A stretch of 64,000 nt of DNA from Methanothermobacter tenebrarum (GTDB lineage: Archaea; Methanobacteriota; Methanobacteria; Methanobacteriales; DSM-23052). Location: NCBI RefSeq assembly GCF_023167465.1, contig NZ_AP025698.1:744001-808000 (forward strand). Reading direction: 5' to 3'. Positions 16,490 to 25,827 of this stretch are shown one piece after another. How positions within the stretch are numbered: position 1 is the first letter of the stretch; each line of letters opens with the position of its first letter. The translations under genes were made by a program, and so were the position numbers. A model generated the notes under the pieces. That model was not told the DNA's origin. It saw only the letters and a program-made list of their open reading frames with translations, and did no database searches.

Positions 16490-17004
16490 TAAGTGAAAGG
16501 ATAGAAAAAGCCCTGAACCGGCAGTTGAACGCGGAATTATACTCCGCCTACCTGTATCTTTCAATGGCCGCATATTATGAAGCCTCTGACTTGCCAGGAT
16601 TCGCTAATTGGATGCGAGTCCAGGCACAAGAAGAACTAACACATGCCATGAAATTCTTCGATTACATAGTTCAAAGAGATGGCCGAGTAACCCTCGAAAT
16701 GATTGAAAAACCACCAGAAGAGTGGGAATCCCCAGTGGATGTTAGTAAACATGTGCTAGAACATGAAAGGAAGGTCACAAGTCTGATAAATGATCTTGTG
16801 GATTTGGCCCTAGAAGAGAAAGATCATGCCACCTACAACTTCCTACAATGGTTCGTCGCAGAACAAGTTGAAGAGGAGGAATCAGCGGGAGAACTCCTCA
16901 GAAAGGTTAAACTAGCATCCGAATCACCCGCCAGCATCCTCATGGTCGATAACGAGCTTGGAGGGAGAGTATTTAACCCGCCAACAGATGAAAAGGGGGA
17001 ATAA
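16486..17004 (+). CDS. Ferritin
   Basis: A 172-residue four-helix bundle protein of the non-haem ferritin class. NAELYSAYLYLSMAAYYE and QAQEELTHAMKF carry the ferroxidase glutamates and histidine, and FVAEQVEEEESAGELL gives the third helix set. It oxidises and stores Fe2+, which limits Fenton chemistry. It overlaps the FprA stop as ATGA and is followed after 2 nt by peroxiredoxin, so it belongs to the same transcript. Confidence 0.92.
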   Translation: MISERIEKALNRQLNAELYSAYLYLSMAAYYEASDLPGFANWMRVQAQEELTHAMKFFDYIVQRDGRVTLEMIEKPPEEWESPVDVSKHVLEHERKVTSLINDLVDLALEEKDHATYNFLQWFVAEQVEEEESAGELLRKVKLASESPASILMVDNELGGRVFNPPTDEKGE

Positions 17005-17006
17005 TA

Positions 17007-17651
17007 ATGGAAAAAGAAGGAAGAATGCCCCTTATAGGGGATGAATTCCCAGAAATGGAAGTTCAGACAACCCATGGTATGATGAAACTCCCAACAGAAT
17101 ACAAGGGAAAATGGTTCATACTATTCAGCCACCCAGCAGATTTCACACCAGTCTGCACAACAGAATTTATAGCATTCCAGAAAAGATACCCACAGTTCAA
17201 AGAACTGGACTGTGAACTGATAGGACTAAGCGTAGACCAGGTATTCTCACACCTAAAGTGGATCGAATGGATAAAAGAGAACATGGAAGTAGAAATCGAA
17301 TTTCCCATAATCGCAGACACAGGGAAAGTAGCTGATACACTCGGCCTCATACACCCTGGAAGGCCAACCAACACAGTAAGGGCGGTTTTCATCACAGACC
17401 CTAAGGGTATAATAAGGGCCATACTATATTATCCACAGGAACTTGGACGTAACATGGATGAAATACTGCGAATGATAAAGGGTTTCAAGAAGATCGACGA
17501 GGAAGGTGTCGCCCTACCAGCCAACTGGCCCGAGAATGAGATAGTTGGTGAAGGGGTTATTATACCACCACCAACGGACGTGGAAACCGCCAAGGAGAGG
17601 AAAGGCAAAGAAAACTGTTTTGACTGGTGGCTATGCTACAAGAAACCATAA
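17007..17651 (+). CDS. Peroxiredoxin (Prx6-like archaeal type)
   Basis: 214 residues with the peroxidatic Cys50 in PADFTPVCTTEF and an Arg further on. The C-terminal arm has Cys204 and Cys210 (CFDWWLC), as in archaeal Prx6-group enzymes where these act as resolving cysteines. It removes H2O2 and alkyl peroxides. ATG at 17007 follows AAGGGGG; a second ATG six codons on is also possible. Part of the FprA-ferritin operon. Confidence 0.93.
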   Translation: MEKEGRMPLIGDEFPEMEVQTTHGMMKLPTEYKGKWFILFSHPADFTPVCTTEFIAFQKRYPQFKELDCELIGLSVDQVFSHLKWIEWIKENMEVEIEFPIIADTGKVADTLGLIHPGRPTNTVRAVFITDPKGIIRAILYYPQELGRNMDEILRMIKGFKKIDEEGVALPANWPENEIVGEGVIIPPPTDVETAKERKGKENCFDWWLCYKKP

Positions 17652-17670
17652 AATAGGGGGAGATGATAAT

Positions 17671-18276
17671 ATGGGGAAAAAGTTTTATGAACTGCCAGAA
17701 CTGCCCTATGGGTATGATGCCCTCGAACCTTATATTTCAGAGGAGCAACTGCTAATACACCACCAGAAGCACCATCAAGCCTATGTGGATGGTGCCAACA
17801 ACCTACTTAAAAGATTGGATGAAGCCCGCGAATCCAAAACAGGCATAGACTACAAAGCCACTGCGAAGGAATTATCATTCCATGTTGGCGGCTTCCTATT
17901 ACACAGGTTCTTCTGGGAGAACATGGGCCCCGCAGACGAGAACAGGGGAGAACCCCATGGCAAGATAAAAGATTATATCGAAAAAGACTTCGGAGACTTT
18001 GAAAGGTTCAAGGAGGAGTTCTCACAGACTGCTATAAGCGTTGAAGGGTCTGGTTGGGCCATGTTAACATATTGTCCCCTCACGGATCGTCTACTCATAG
18101 TCCAGGTTGAGAAACACAACATCAACCTAATACCACAATGTAAAGTTCTCCTCACATTAGATGTGTGGGAACATGCATACTACCTCGACTATAAGAACCT
18201 GCGCCCAGATTATGTAGAAGCATTCTGGAACATCATAAACTGGGACGAAGTAAACAACCGAATAGAAACCCTCTAA
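17671..18276 (+). CDS. sod: Superoxide dismutase, iron/manganese family (probably Fe)
   Basis: 201 residues from ATG at 17671, which follows GGGGGAGATG. An upstream in-frame start lies inside the peroxiredoxin gene and is rejected. Metal ligands are His in EEQLLIHHQKHH, His in LLHRFFWENM, and Asp and His in DVWEHAYYLDY. Having SOD together with a superoxide reductase in one island is unusual for a strict anaerobe but matches M. thermautotrophicus. A T-rich tract after the stop probably ends the operon. Confidence 0.95.
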   Translation: MGKKFYELPELPYGYDALEPYISEEQLLIHHQKHHQAYVDGANNLLKRLDEARESKTGIDYKATAKELSFHVGGFLLHRFFWENMGPADENRGEPHGKIKDYIEKDFGDFERFKEEFSQTAISVEGSGWAMLTYCPLTDRLLIVQVEKHNINLIPQCKVLLTLDVWEHAYYLDYKNLRPDYVEAFWNIINWDEVNNRIETL

Positions 18277-18289
18277 TAATATCTTCTAA

Positions 18290-18304
18290 TTTTTTTCTTA
18301 TTTT
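18290..18304 (+). terminator. T-rich transcription terminator after sod
   Basis: TTTTTTTCTTATTTT lies 14 nt after the stop codon. Archaeal RNA polymerase ends on such T tracts without a hairpin. Confidence 0.45.
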
Positions 18305-18394
18305 GGAATGATCCCACCCCCCAAATCAAAAACTATTTTTTAAACTCCTCAAAAATTTTATCCTTAGAATATTTCAAAGAAGGGTTGATCCAAG

Positions 18395-19693
18395 ATGATC
18401 TGGGACGAAAAAATGGAATGCATTACAAGGGACGACCTAGAAGAACTACAACTTAAAAGATTACAGGACACCCTAAAAAGGGTATATGAGAAAGTACCAT
18501 ACTACAAGAAGAAATTTGAAGAAAACAACATCTACCCCGAGGATATTGAAAGTCTCGAAGACGTGAAAAAACTCCCCTACACGACAAAGGATGACCTCAG
18601 GAAAGCCTACCCCTTCGGGATGTTTGCAACCCCCAAGAGGGAGATAATAGAAGTGCACACATCCTCAGGGACCACAGGCAAGCCCGTGGTCTCAGGGTAC
18701 ACAAAAGAGGACATAAAAATCTGGAGCGAAGTGATGGCAAGAGGCCTTACAATGATGGGGGTTACAGAAGATGATATCATACAAAACACCCATGGTTACG
18801 GTCTATTTACAGGAGGATTCGGAGTACACTATGGAGCGCAGAGGATAGGGGCGACAGTGATCCCCATTTCAACCGGCCAGACAAGGAGACAAATCGAGAT
18901 CATGAAAGACTTTGGGACGACAGTCATGATATTCACACCATCATATGGATTATACCTATCAGAGGTGGCCGAAGAAGAAGGCTACAACCCAAGCAAATTC
19001 CAACTAAAGGCCATAGGCTTCGGAGCCGAGATGTGGACAGAGGAAATGCGAAGAGAACTTGAAAAGCGTTTCAACGCACCAGCATTCAACATCTACGGTC
19101 TCACAGAGATCATCGGACCAGGCGTTGCCATGGAATGCCATGAAAAAAATGGCCTACACATCTTCGAAGACCACTTCTACCCAGAGATCATAAATAGTAA
19201 AACTGGTGAGAACCTGCCACCCGGAAAACGGGGTGAACTTGTCATAACAACCCTCACAAGGATTGGGATGCCAATCATCAGATTCCGCACAAAGGACATC
19301 ACCTCAATAAACTATGATGAATGCGCTTGCGGGAGAACCCTAGCGAGGATTTCAAGGATAACAGGACGCGCCGATGACATGTTAAAAGTAAGGGGAGTAT
19401 CAGTATTCCCCTCACAAGTAGAGAAGGCCCTGCTCAAAGTTGAAGGGCTTCAACCCCATTACCAGATCATCGTAACCCGGCCACATCTCATGGATGAGAT
19501 GGAAGTTAAAGTTGAAACTTCACCAGAGGTCTTCTCAGATGACATAGGAGAGATGATGAAACTACAGAAGAAAATTGAAGACTACATAGCGGATGAGATA
19601 GGATTAAGAGTCAAAGTAACCCTAGTAGAACCAAAAACTTTGCCAAGGAGTGAAGGAAAGGCGGTTAGGGTTATAGATAAAAGGAAATTCTGA
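18395..19693 (+). CDS. paaK: Phenylacetate (arylacetate)-CoA ligase
   Basis: 432 residues, an ANL-superfamily enzyme. The P-loop is TSSGTTGKPVVSGYT, later motifs are YGLTEIIGPGVA, GELVITTLTRIGMPIIRFRTKD and the hinge GRADDMLKVRGVSVFP, with the late catalytic Lys in PRSEGKAVRV. It makes aryl-CoA with ATP and CoA. In methanogens this feeds indolepyruvate ferredoxin oxidoreductase so that external arylacetates can be used for aromatic amino acids (known pathway, inferred here). It is paired with an ACT-domain protein 10 nt downstream. Confidence 0.9.
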   Translation: MIWDEKMECITRDDLEELQLKRLQDTLKRVYEKVPYYKKKFEENNIYPEDIESLEDVKKLPYTTKDDLRKAYPFGMFATPKREIIEVHTSSGTTGKPVVSGYTKEDIKIWSEVMARGLTMMGVTEDDIIQNTHGYGLFTGGFGVHYGAQRIGATVIPISTGQTRRQIEIMKDFGTTVMIFTPSYGLYLSEVAEEEGYNPSKFQLKAIGFGAEMWTEEMRRELEKRFNAPAFNIYGLTEIIGPGVAMECHEKNGLHIFEDHFYPEIINSKTGENLPPGKRGELVITTLTRIGMPIIRFRTKDITSINYDECACGRTLARISRITGRADDMLKVRGVSVFPSQVEKALLKVEGLQPHYQIIVTRPHLMDEMEVKVETSPEVFSDDIGEMMKLQKKIEDYIADEIGLRVKVTLVEPKTLPRSEGKAVRVIDKRKF

Positions 19694-19703
19694 GGTCCAT
19701 AAT

Positions 19704-20135
19704 ATGAAAGTCGAACAAATCTCAATATTCCTAGAAAACAAGAAAGGAAGACTCTGGAAAGCCCTTAACACATTAAAGGATGCTGGTATAAACATCAGAG
19801 CATTATACTTAGCAGACACTTCAGAATTTGGCATATTGAGGCTTATAGTCCCAGACCCCCAGAAGGCGAAGAAGGTTCTCGAAGAAAACGATTTCGCAGT
19901 TAAAACAAATGAAGTAATAGCAGTAGAATTGGAAGATAAACCAGGAGGCCTCGCATCCATCCTAAAAATACTCAAAGATTCCCAGATAAACCTAGAATAC
20001 ATATATGCTTTTGTACATGAAAAAAAAGACAAGGCCATCCTATTCTTAAAAGCTGATGACATAAACCGGACAATAAAAGCACTACAAGAGGGTGAGGCGC
20101 GACTATTAACAGCTGAAGAAGTCTACAAACTCTAG
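19704..20135 (+). CDS. Tandem ACT-domain amino-acid-binding protein
   Basis: 143 residues made of two ACT units: QISIFLENKKGRLWKAL at the start and AVELEDKPGGLASILKIL from about residue 72. ACT pairs bind amino acids and act as allosteric sensors. The constant neighbour is arylacetate-CoA ligase, so sensing of aromatic amino acids is likely (inference from context). Confidence 0.85.
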   Translation: MKVEQISIFLENKKGRLWKALNTLKDAGINIRALYLADTSEFGILRLIVPDPQKAKKVLEENDFAVKTNEVIAVELEDKPGGLASILKILKDSQINLEYIYAFVHEKKDKAILFLKADDINRTIKALQEGEARLLTAEEVYKL

Positions 20136-20415
20136 ATCTAATAACTACCTGTGATCACCTATATAAACATGGGTATCCCGGCCACCCAAACGGTAAAATT
20201 TTAAGCCTCACTGGTACCGTCCATCCAATGAAAACCTAAATTATAGAGACTGCCAGTAGTGTGAGCATCAGAGCCAAAAATACCCCCATCCAAACCATAT
20301 ATAACAAGTTAAGATACTACAGTGTGTGGGGGTCAATAGATTGGTACCATCAATATTTCGTCTATTATAGGGGCTTCTGTACCTTGATTCTTATCATGCA
20401 GGTGCCCGGGCTACT
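20136..20415 (+). other. Intergenic region between convergent genes
   Basis: About 280 bp between the ACT gene and the 3' end of glmS. No RNA fold, repeat or protein-like frame stands out. One TATAAAC-like stretch lies near 20160 without a gene behind it. Confidence 0.4.
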
Positions 20416-22236
20416 TCATACTACTGTTACACACTTTGCAAGGTTTCTTGGATGGTCTGGGTCTTCGCCCTTCATTACACTGATATAATAGGCTAGTAAC
20501 TGTAATGGTATGATATATAGGATTGGTGATATTTCCTCTCTTATACTTGGATTAAATGATATGTAATCACTTGTGTTCTTTTTAAATTCTTCATCATCTT
20601 CTGATCCGAGGCCTATGACCTCAGCACCCCTCGATTTAACCTCCTTAACATTACTTAAAGTTAGAGTATGTGAATTGCGGAACTCCTTATCCCCATGTAC
20701 TTCTGATTTTAAAAAGAGTGGTGGGGGTGCTATGGCCACTACAGGCGTTCCTTTTTCTATTAATGCTATGGGGCCGTGTTTTAGTTCTCCTGATGCGTAG
20801 GCTTCAGCGTGGATATAAGTGATCTCCTTGAGTTTTAGGGCTCCTTCTAGTGCTGTTGGATATGAAAATCCGCGTCCAATGAATAAGAAGTCAGATTCAT
20901 CCTTGTAGGTTTTTGCAATATCTTTTATGAGTTCATCCTTTTCTAATATTTTCTCCATCTCCTCGGGAAGCTTTCTCAGATCCTCTATGATATCGGGTTT
21001 TTGGCCTATAGTGGCTGCTAACATGTATATGCAGGCTAGTTGGCTTATATAGGTTTTTGTTGCCGCGACACCAATCTCTGGACCCGCCCGGGTATATATT
21101 ACATGGTCTGCTTCTCTGGTGGCTGTGCTCCCGAGGACGTTCACGATTGCTAATGTTTTTGATTTTTTGTTAGCGGCTCTTAGTGCGTTGAGTGTGTCTG
21201 CGGTTTCGCCTGATTGGGTTATGAATATTGTGAGGGTTTCCTCGTCGAGTGCATTGGCAGTGTATTGGAATTCGCTTGCTATTATGGCATCTGTTGGTAT
21301 GTGGAGGATGCTCTCGAAGAGGTATTTGCCCACGAGGGCTGCGTGGTATGATGTTCCACATGCGACGAAACATATCCTTTTTATTTCCCTTATCTCATCC
21401 ACAACCTGTTGGATTGCTTTGATTTCCCTGAGGGTGTCCCTTAAAACTTGTGGTTGTTCATGTATCTCCTTTAACATGAAGTGGTCATAGCCGCCCTTTT
21501 CAGCCATGTCAGGAGTCCATTTAATGTATTTGAATCTTTTTTCTTTGATGTTACCTTCCAGGTCTTTTATTTGGTGTCCGTTATCATCTATTGTAACCAT
21601 TTCATTATCCTCTAGGAATATGACATTTCTTGCATGCTCTAGTATGGCTGGGGTGTCTGATGCTAGAAAATATCCTCGTTCACCCTTAGCCACTATTAGC
21701 GGACTCTCCTTCCTGGCGCCTATGATCTTATCGGGTTCGTCTGATGAGATCACAGCTATCGCATAGGCCCCCCTTAAACGTTTAAGGGCTTTTCTAACAG
21801 CCTCTTCGAGGTTGTGTCCACTTTTCTTGTATTCTTCTATTAAGTGTGCTATGACTTCAGTGTCTGTCTCGGATTCGAAACTGTGCCCCTTCTTTTCCAG
21901 TTCATCTTTTAGTTCCATATAGTTTTCGATTATCCCATTATGGACTATCGCTATATTTCCCTCGCAGTCTAGGTGTGGGTGTGCATTTTCTTTTGTTGGA
22001 GGGCCGTGTGTCGCCCAGCGCACATGGCCGATGCCTATTCTACCCGGGAACTTGGAAAGGTCTATTTTCTTTTCAAAATCTTTTATTTTACCCTCATCCT
22101 TTGCGATGATTATGCTTGAATTGAGTGTTGCGATACCAACAGAATCATAACCCCTATATTCCAACCTTTTAACACATCCTAATAGTATCGGGGCGGCTTT
22201 ACCATTTTTTAGTATGCAAGCAGCTATACCACACAT
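20416..22236 (-). CDS. glmS: Glutamine--fructose-6-phosphate aminotransferase (isomerizing)
   Basis: 606 residues. It starts MCGIAACI, so Cys2 is the N-terminal glutaminase nucleophile after Met removal, and HVRWATHGPP and HNGIIENY follow. The C-terminal half has two SIS domains (CGTSYHAALV, ITQSGETADTL, TYIHAEAYASGELKHGPIAL) and ends LAKCVTVV as usual. It makes glucosamine-6-phosphate, first step to UDP-GlcNAc for pseudomurein and surface glycans. ATG follows AGGTGA. It is monocistronic and divergent from purC. Confidence 0.95.
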   Translation of the reverse strand: MCGIAACILKNGKAAPILLGCVKRLEYRGYDSVGIATLNSSIIIAKDEGKIKDFEKKIDLSKFPGRIGIGHVRWATHGPPTKENAHPHLDCEGNIAIVHNGIIENYMELKDELEKKGHSFESETDTEVIAHLIEEYKKSGHNLEEAVRKALKRLRGAYAIAVISSDEPDKIIGARKESPLIVAKGERGYFLASDTPAILEHARNVIFLEDNEMVTIDDNGHQIKDLEGNIKEKRFKYIKWTPDMAEKGGYDHFMLKEIHEQPQVLRDTLREIKAIQQVVDEIREIKRICFVACGTSYHAALVGKYLFESILHIPTDAIIASEFQYTANALDEETLTIFITQSGETADTLNALRAANKKSKTLAIVNVLGSTATREADHVIYTRAGPEIGVAATKTYISQLACIYMLAATIGQKPDIIEDLRKLPEEMEKILEKDELIKDIAKTYKDESDFLFIGRGFSYPTALEGALKLKEITYIHAEAYASGELKHGPIALIEKGTPVVAIAPPPLFLKSEVHGDKEFRNSHTLTLSNVKEVKSRGAEVIGLGSEDDEEFKKNTSDYISFNPSIREEISPILYIIPLQLLAYYISVMKGEDPDHPRNLAKCVTVV

Positions 22237-22296
22237 TATTTCACCTGGAGAAGCTTCATAGTCTTATACTCTCAGATTATAGTGGATAATCATAAA

Positions 22297-22312
22297 GGGA
22301 TCTATATAAACT
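22297..22312 (-). promoter_or_regulatory. TATA box for glmS
   Basis: On the minus strand AAGTTTATATAGATCC lies about 65 bp before the glmS ATG. Confidence 0.55.
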
Positions 22313-22348
22313 TTATTGATAATATATCACAATAATAGTTATAACACC

Positions 22349-22357
22349 TATATAAGT
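22349..22357 (+). promoter_or_regulatory. TATA box for purC
   Basis: CCTATATAAG lies about 33 bp before the ATG, in the same short divergent interval as the glmS promoter, which predicts a very short leader. Confidence 0.55.
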
Positions 22358-22387
22358 TCTCCCCCCCCAAAGAGAGATGTGATGATC

Positions 22388-23134
22388 ATGAAACTGGGAA
22401 AACTACTCTACACCGGCAAGGCAAAGGACATATACGAGACAGACCACCCAGATGAGGTTATGATCCGATTCCGGGATGATATAACCGCAGGTGATGGTGA
22501 AAAACGTGACAGGATCCCTATGAAAGGATACTACAACTCCATAATATCCGCCAAGTTCTTCGAGGTTCTTGAAGCCGCTGGTATAAAAACCCATTATATA
22601 AGCTTGATAAAGCCAGGATACATCCTCGCCAGGAAACTTGAAATGATACCCATAGAAGTCATAACAAGGAACATAGCAACCGGAAGCCTCACCAGAAGGT
22701 ATCCATTCAAGGAAGGCCAAGAATTCAAAGAGCCTATAATACAAATAGATTATAAAAGTGATGAATATGGAGATCCAATGCTCAATGATGATATAGCCAT
22801 CGCCCTTGGCCTCACAACAATGGAAGAACTAGACAAGATAAGGAAGATAACACTAAAGGTTAACAAGACCTTAAAGGGGTTCCTCCAGGAAAAAGGTCTG
22901 CTACTCCCAGACTTTAAACTAGAATTTGGACGATACAATAGCAGATTACTAGTAGGTGACGAGATAAGCCCAGACACCTGCCGATTATGGGAGATGAAAA
23001 CCAGGAAAACACTAGACAAGGATCTTTTCAGGAGAGGTGAAGGCGACATAATAGAAGCCTATAGGAGAGTCGCATCCCTTATCCTCAACGAGGAGGATAA
23101 AAAAAGATGGAAACTAAAGGATGATCTGTTATGA
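22388..23134 (+). CDS. purC: Phosphoribosylaminoimidazole-succinocarboxamide synthase
   Basis: 248 residues. KLLYTGKAKDIYE is the N-terminal ATP-binding strand pair, FRDDITAGDG, EVITRNIATGSL and SPDTCRLWE are family motifs. It joins CAIR and aspartate in purine synthesis. ATG at 22388 (MKLGKLLYTG) is chosen because it follows GAGATGTGAT and matches the family start; ATG at 22382 is an alternative and an earlier TTG is rejected. It is the first of purC-purS-purQ. Confidence 0.93.
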   Translation: MKLGKLLYTGKAKDIYETDHPDEVMIRFRDDITAGDGEKRDRIPMKGYYNSIISAKFFEVLEAAGIKTHYISLIKPGYILARKLEMIPIEVITRNIATGSLTRRYPFKEGQEFKEPIIQIDYKSDEYGDPMLNDDIAIALGLTTMEELDKIRKITLKVNKTLKGFLQEKGLLLPDFKLEFGRYNSRLLVGDEISPDTCRLWEMKTRKTLDKDLFRRGEGDIIEAYRRVASLILNEEDKKRWKLKDDLL

Positions 23135-23382
23135 AATTCAATGTTGAAGTCAGGATAAAATTGAAAAAGGGCATGCTAAACCCTGAAGCAGCCACAATAC
23201 AAAGAGCCCTGGCACTGCTAGGATACGAGGTTGAAAATACCAACACAATAGATATCATAACCTTCACAATGGAAGAGGATAACAAAAAGAAGGTTGAAGA
23301 GGAAGTTGAAGACATGTGTCAACGCCTCCTCTGCAATCCAGTAATACACGACTATCAAATTAATATAAAACCTGAGGATTAA
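23131..23382 (+). CDS. purS: Phosphoribosylformylglycinamidine synthase subunit PurS
   Basis: 83 residues with VEVRIKLKKGMLNPEAATIQRALALLG, shown here only in part by VRIKLKKGMLNPEA; the small dimeric subunit bridges PurL and PurQ. It overlaps the purC stop by 4 nt. The large subunit PurL is not in the window. Confidence 0.93.
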   Translation: MKFNVEVRIKLKKGMLNPEAATIQRALALLGYEVENTNTIDIITFTMEEDNKKKVEEEVEDMCQRLLCNPVIHDYQINIKPED

Positions 23383-23384
23383 AT

Positions 23385-24047
23385 ATGAGGGTTGGAGTTA
23401 TAAGATTCCCAGGCTCAAACTGTGACAGGGACGTCTACCACGCCCTTAAACTGGTAGGGGCCACGCCAGAATACATATGGTGGGATCGGGAGGATCTAAG
23501 CCATTTGGATGCGGTTGTAATCCCCGGCGGGTTCTCATATGGGGATTACCTCAGGGCAGGGGCGATAGCGGCCATAACACCAGTAATGGATGGTGTGAAG
23601 AAACTTGTGAAAGAAGAAAAACCCGTCCTAGGAATATGTAATGGGGCTCAGATACTCGCTGAAGTCGGCCTAGTACCCGGAGTCTTCACAGTCAACCAAT
23701 ACCCAAAATTTAATTGCAAATGGACAAAACTAAAGGTCAAAACTACTAGGACACCCTTCACTTCACTCTATAGTAGGGATGAGATTATTAGGATGCCGAT
23801 CGCCCATGCAGAGGGAAGATACTACACCGACAACCTCCAAGAACTCTGGGACAATGAACAGGTGGTTTTACAATTTCATTCAGAAAATCCTAACGGGTCC
23901 ATAGATGGGATAACAGGAGTCTGTGACAAGTCAGGGCTAGTATGTGCTGTGATGCCCCACCCAGAAAGGGCCTCAGAGGCCATACTAGGATCAGATGATG
24001 GTATAAGATTCTTCAAGGGTATAATAGAATACATTAGTAGGTGTTAG
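23385..24047 (+). CDS. purQ: Phosphoribosylformylglycinamidine synthase glutaminase subunit PurQ
   Basis: 220 residues of a class I glutamine amidotransferase. It starts VGVIRFPGSNCDRD, the nucleophile Cys lies in VLGICNGAQIL, and the catalytic His and Glu in VMPHPERAS. It supplies ammonia to FGAR amidation. It is 2 nt after purS. Confidence 0.95.
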   Translation: MRVGVIRFPGSNCDRDVYHALKLVGATPEYIWWDREDLSHLDAVVIPGGFSYGDYLRAGAIAAITPVMDGVKKLVKEEKPVLGICNGAQILAEVGLVPGVFTVNQYPKFNCKWTKLKVKTTRTPFTSLYSRDEIIRMPIAHAEGRYYTDNLQELWDNEQVVLQFHSENPNGSIDGITGVCDKSGLVCAVMPHPERASEAILGSDDGIRFFKGIIEYISRC

Positions 24048-24050
24048 AAT

Positions 24051-24767
24051 ATGGTAGTATATCTTGTCGGCGCAGGACCCGGAGACCCAGAACTCATCAC
24101 ACTAAAAGCACTAAAGATCATAAAAGAGGCTGACGTCATAATATATGATCGCCTAATCAACAATAAAATCCTAGAATATGCTCCAGAGGATGCTAAGCTC
24201 ATATACGTGGGTAAAAAACCCGGTGAACACACCAAGGCCCAGGATGAGATAAATAGGATAATAGTCGAGGAAGCCAAGAAAAACAATATAGTGGTCAGAT
24301 TAAAAGGGGGCGACCCATTCATATTCGGCCGTGGAGGAGAAGAACTCCTAGCGCTGAAATCCCACGGAATAAAAACAAAGATAATACCAGGTATAACATC
24401 AGCCATAGGAGTGCCCACAGCAGCCGGCCTACCCATCACCCACAGGGGCCTGGCAACATCATTCACTATTGTAACAGGCCATGAAGATCCTACAAAGGCT
24501 AAAGAACAAGTACACTGGGACTACAAGGCAGACACACTCATCATACTAATGGGTGTGGGCAACCTCAAAGAGAACACAAAAGAATTGATGAAATATCGTC
24601 CAGCTGACACACCAGTCTGCGCAATAGAAAATGGGACAACCGAAAATGAGAGGATAACCTTCGCAACACTAGAAGACATACACACCAAGGATATAAAACC
24701 GCCCGCGATAATCATCATAGGACACATAGTAAACCTATACAAGAAAATAATAGAAGAGGACCCATAA
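24051..24767 (+). CDS. cobA: Uroporphyrinogen-III C-methyltransferase (SUMT)
   Basis: 238 residues with VYLVGAGPGDPELIT at the start, YVGKKPGEHT, RLKGGDPFIFGRGGEE and PGITSAIGVPT, the SAM-binding and substrate motifs of CobA/SirA enzymes. It makes precorrin-2 for corrinoids, F430 and sirohaem. The stop base is shared with the start of hemD, so consecutive pathway steps are translated together. Confidence 0.94.
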   Translation: MVVYLVGAGPGDPELITLKALKIIKEADVIIYDRLINNKILEYAPEDAKLIYVGKKPGEHTKAQDEINRIIVEEAKKNNIVVRLKGGDPFIFGRGGEELLALKSHGIKTKIIPGITSAIGVPTAAGLPITHRGLATSFTIVTGHEDPTKAKEQVHWDYKADTLIILMGVGNLKENTKELMKYRPADTPVCAIENGTTENERITFATLEDIHTKDIKPPAIIIIGHIVNLYKKIIEEDP

Positions 24768-25540
24768 TGGACCTAAAAGGCAAAGTAATAGCCATCACAA
24801 GACCAGAGGAAAGATGCGAAGAAGCCATAAAACTCATAAAAAAGGCGGGTGGAAAACCATTCATCGCACCCACCCTCCAAATCCAAACCCCCAAGACAAA
24901 AACCCTCACAATATTATGCGAAAACCTCCAAAAATTCGATTGGATAATATTCACATCACCAGCAGCCATAAAATCCATAAAAAAACACTGCAAAAAAATA
25001 AAACTAAAACCAGACTGTAAAATTGCAGTTATAGGCCCCAAAACCCGCGAAGCACTCAAAGAACTAGGACTAGATGCAGATGTAATCCCATCCAATTACA
25101 CCGCAGAGGGGCTAGTCGAGGCACTATCAGCCTATGACATGCAAGACAAAAACGTTGCAATACCACGGACACTCGCAGCCAGGAACGTGCTACCAGAAAA
25201 TCTACAGAAAATGGGTGCCAAAGTCTATATAGCGGAAGCATACAAATCCACAATGCCAAAAAATGACAGAATACAAAAACTCATAGAAAAAATACTAAAA
25301 GAGGAGATAGACGCGATAACATTCACAAGCCCCCTGACCGTGGAAAACCTAATCAAAGCAGCCAATGAAAAAAAAGATGATATAATAAGAAGATTATCCG
25401 ATGGGGGGATAACAGTAGCTGCCATCGGCCCCATAACCGCCAAAAAACTCAAAGAATATGGTATAAAGGCGATAACCCCAAAAAATTACACGATAAAGGG
25501 CATGCTCACAAAACTATTCCACGAACTCTCAGAGGACTGA
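24767..25540 (+). CDS. hemD: Uroporphyrinogen-III synthase
   Basis: 257 residues of the two-domain HemD fold: VIAITRPEERCEEAIKLI, IFTSPAAIKS, AVIGPKTREAL, DAITFTSPLTVENL and AAIGPITAKKL. It closes hydroxymethylbilane to uroporphyrinogen III, which CobA then methylates. Low sequence conservation is normal for HemD, but these motif blocks and the cobA overlap make the call firm. Confidence 0.92.
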   Translation: MDLKGKVIAITRPEERCEEAIKLIKKAGGKPFIAPTLQIQTPKTKTLTILCENLQKFDWIIFTSPAAIKSIKKHCKKIKLKPDCKIAVIGPKTREALKELGLDADVIPSNYTAEGLVEALSAYDMQDKNVAIPRTLAARNVLPENLQKMGAKVYIAEAYKSTMPKNDRIQKLIEKILKEEIDAITFTSPLTVENLIKAANEKKDDIIRRLSDGGITVAAIGPITAKKLKEYGIKAITPKNYTIKGMLTKLFHELSED

Positions 25541-25544
25541 AAAC

Positions 25545-25823
25545 ATGGAAACAATCATATGGCCAGCCTACCTCGATTCTAAAAAAACAAAAAAAGAAGG
25601 AAGAAAAATCCCAAGAAAACATGCAGTCGAATCCCCAACCCTAAACGAGATCAAAAAGGCAGCTGAAAGGTTAAAATTCAAGGCAAGGGTAGAAGCGGAT
25701 AAAGCATATCCACCATCATGGTGGGAGCGCAGCGGAAGAGTCATAATAGAACACAACAACCTAAAAAAAAGAGAACTACTCCTCAAGATCAGTAAAATGA
25801 TAAAAGCCTCCCGAAAGGGATGA
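25545..25823 (+). CDS. srp19: Signal recognition particle 19 kDa protein
   Basis: 92 residues with IIWPAYLDSKKTKKEGRKIP and ADKAYPPSWWERSGRV, the RNA-binding signatures of SRP19. It binds helices 6 and 8 of 7S RNA and lets SRP54 bind. It lies 4 nt after hemD and 4 nt before the RecJ-like gene. Confidence 0.93.
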   Translation: METIIWPAYLDSKKTKKEGRKIPRKHAVESPTLNEIKKAAERLKFKARVEADKAYPPSWWERSGRVIIEHNNLKKRELLLKISKMIKASRKG

Positions 25824-25827
25824 TAAG

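Noticed and set aside
17545..17670. A longer superoxide dismutase start inside the peroxiredoxin gene.
   Set aside because: The extension is the peroxiredoxin sequence in another frame; ATG 17671 gives the family start.
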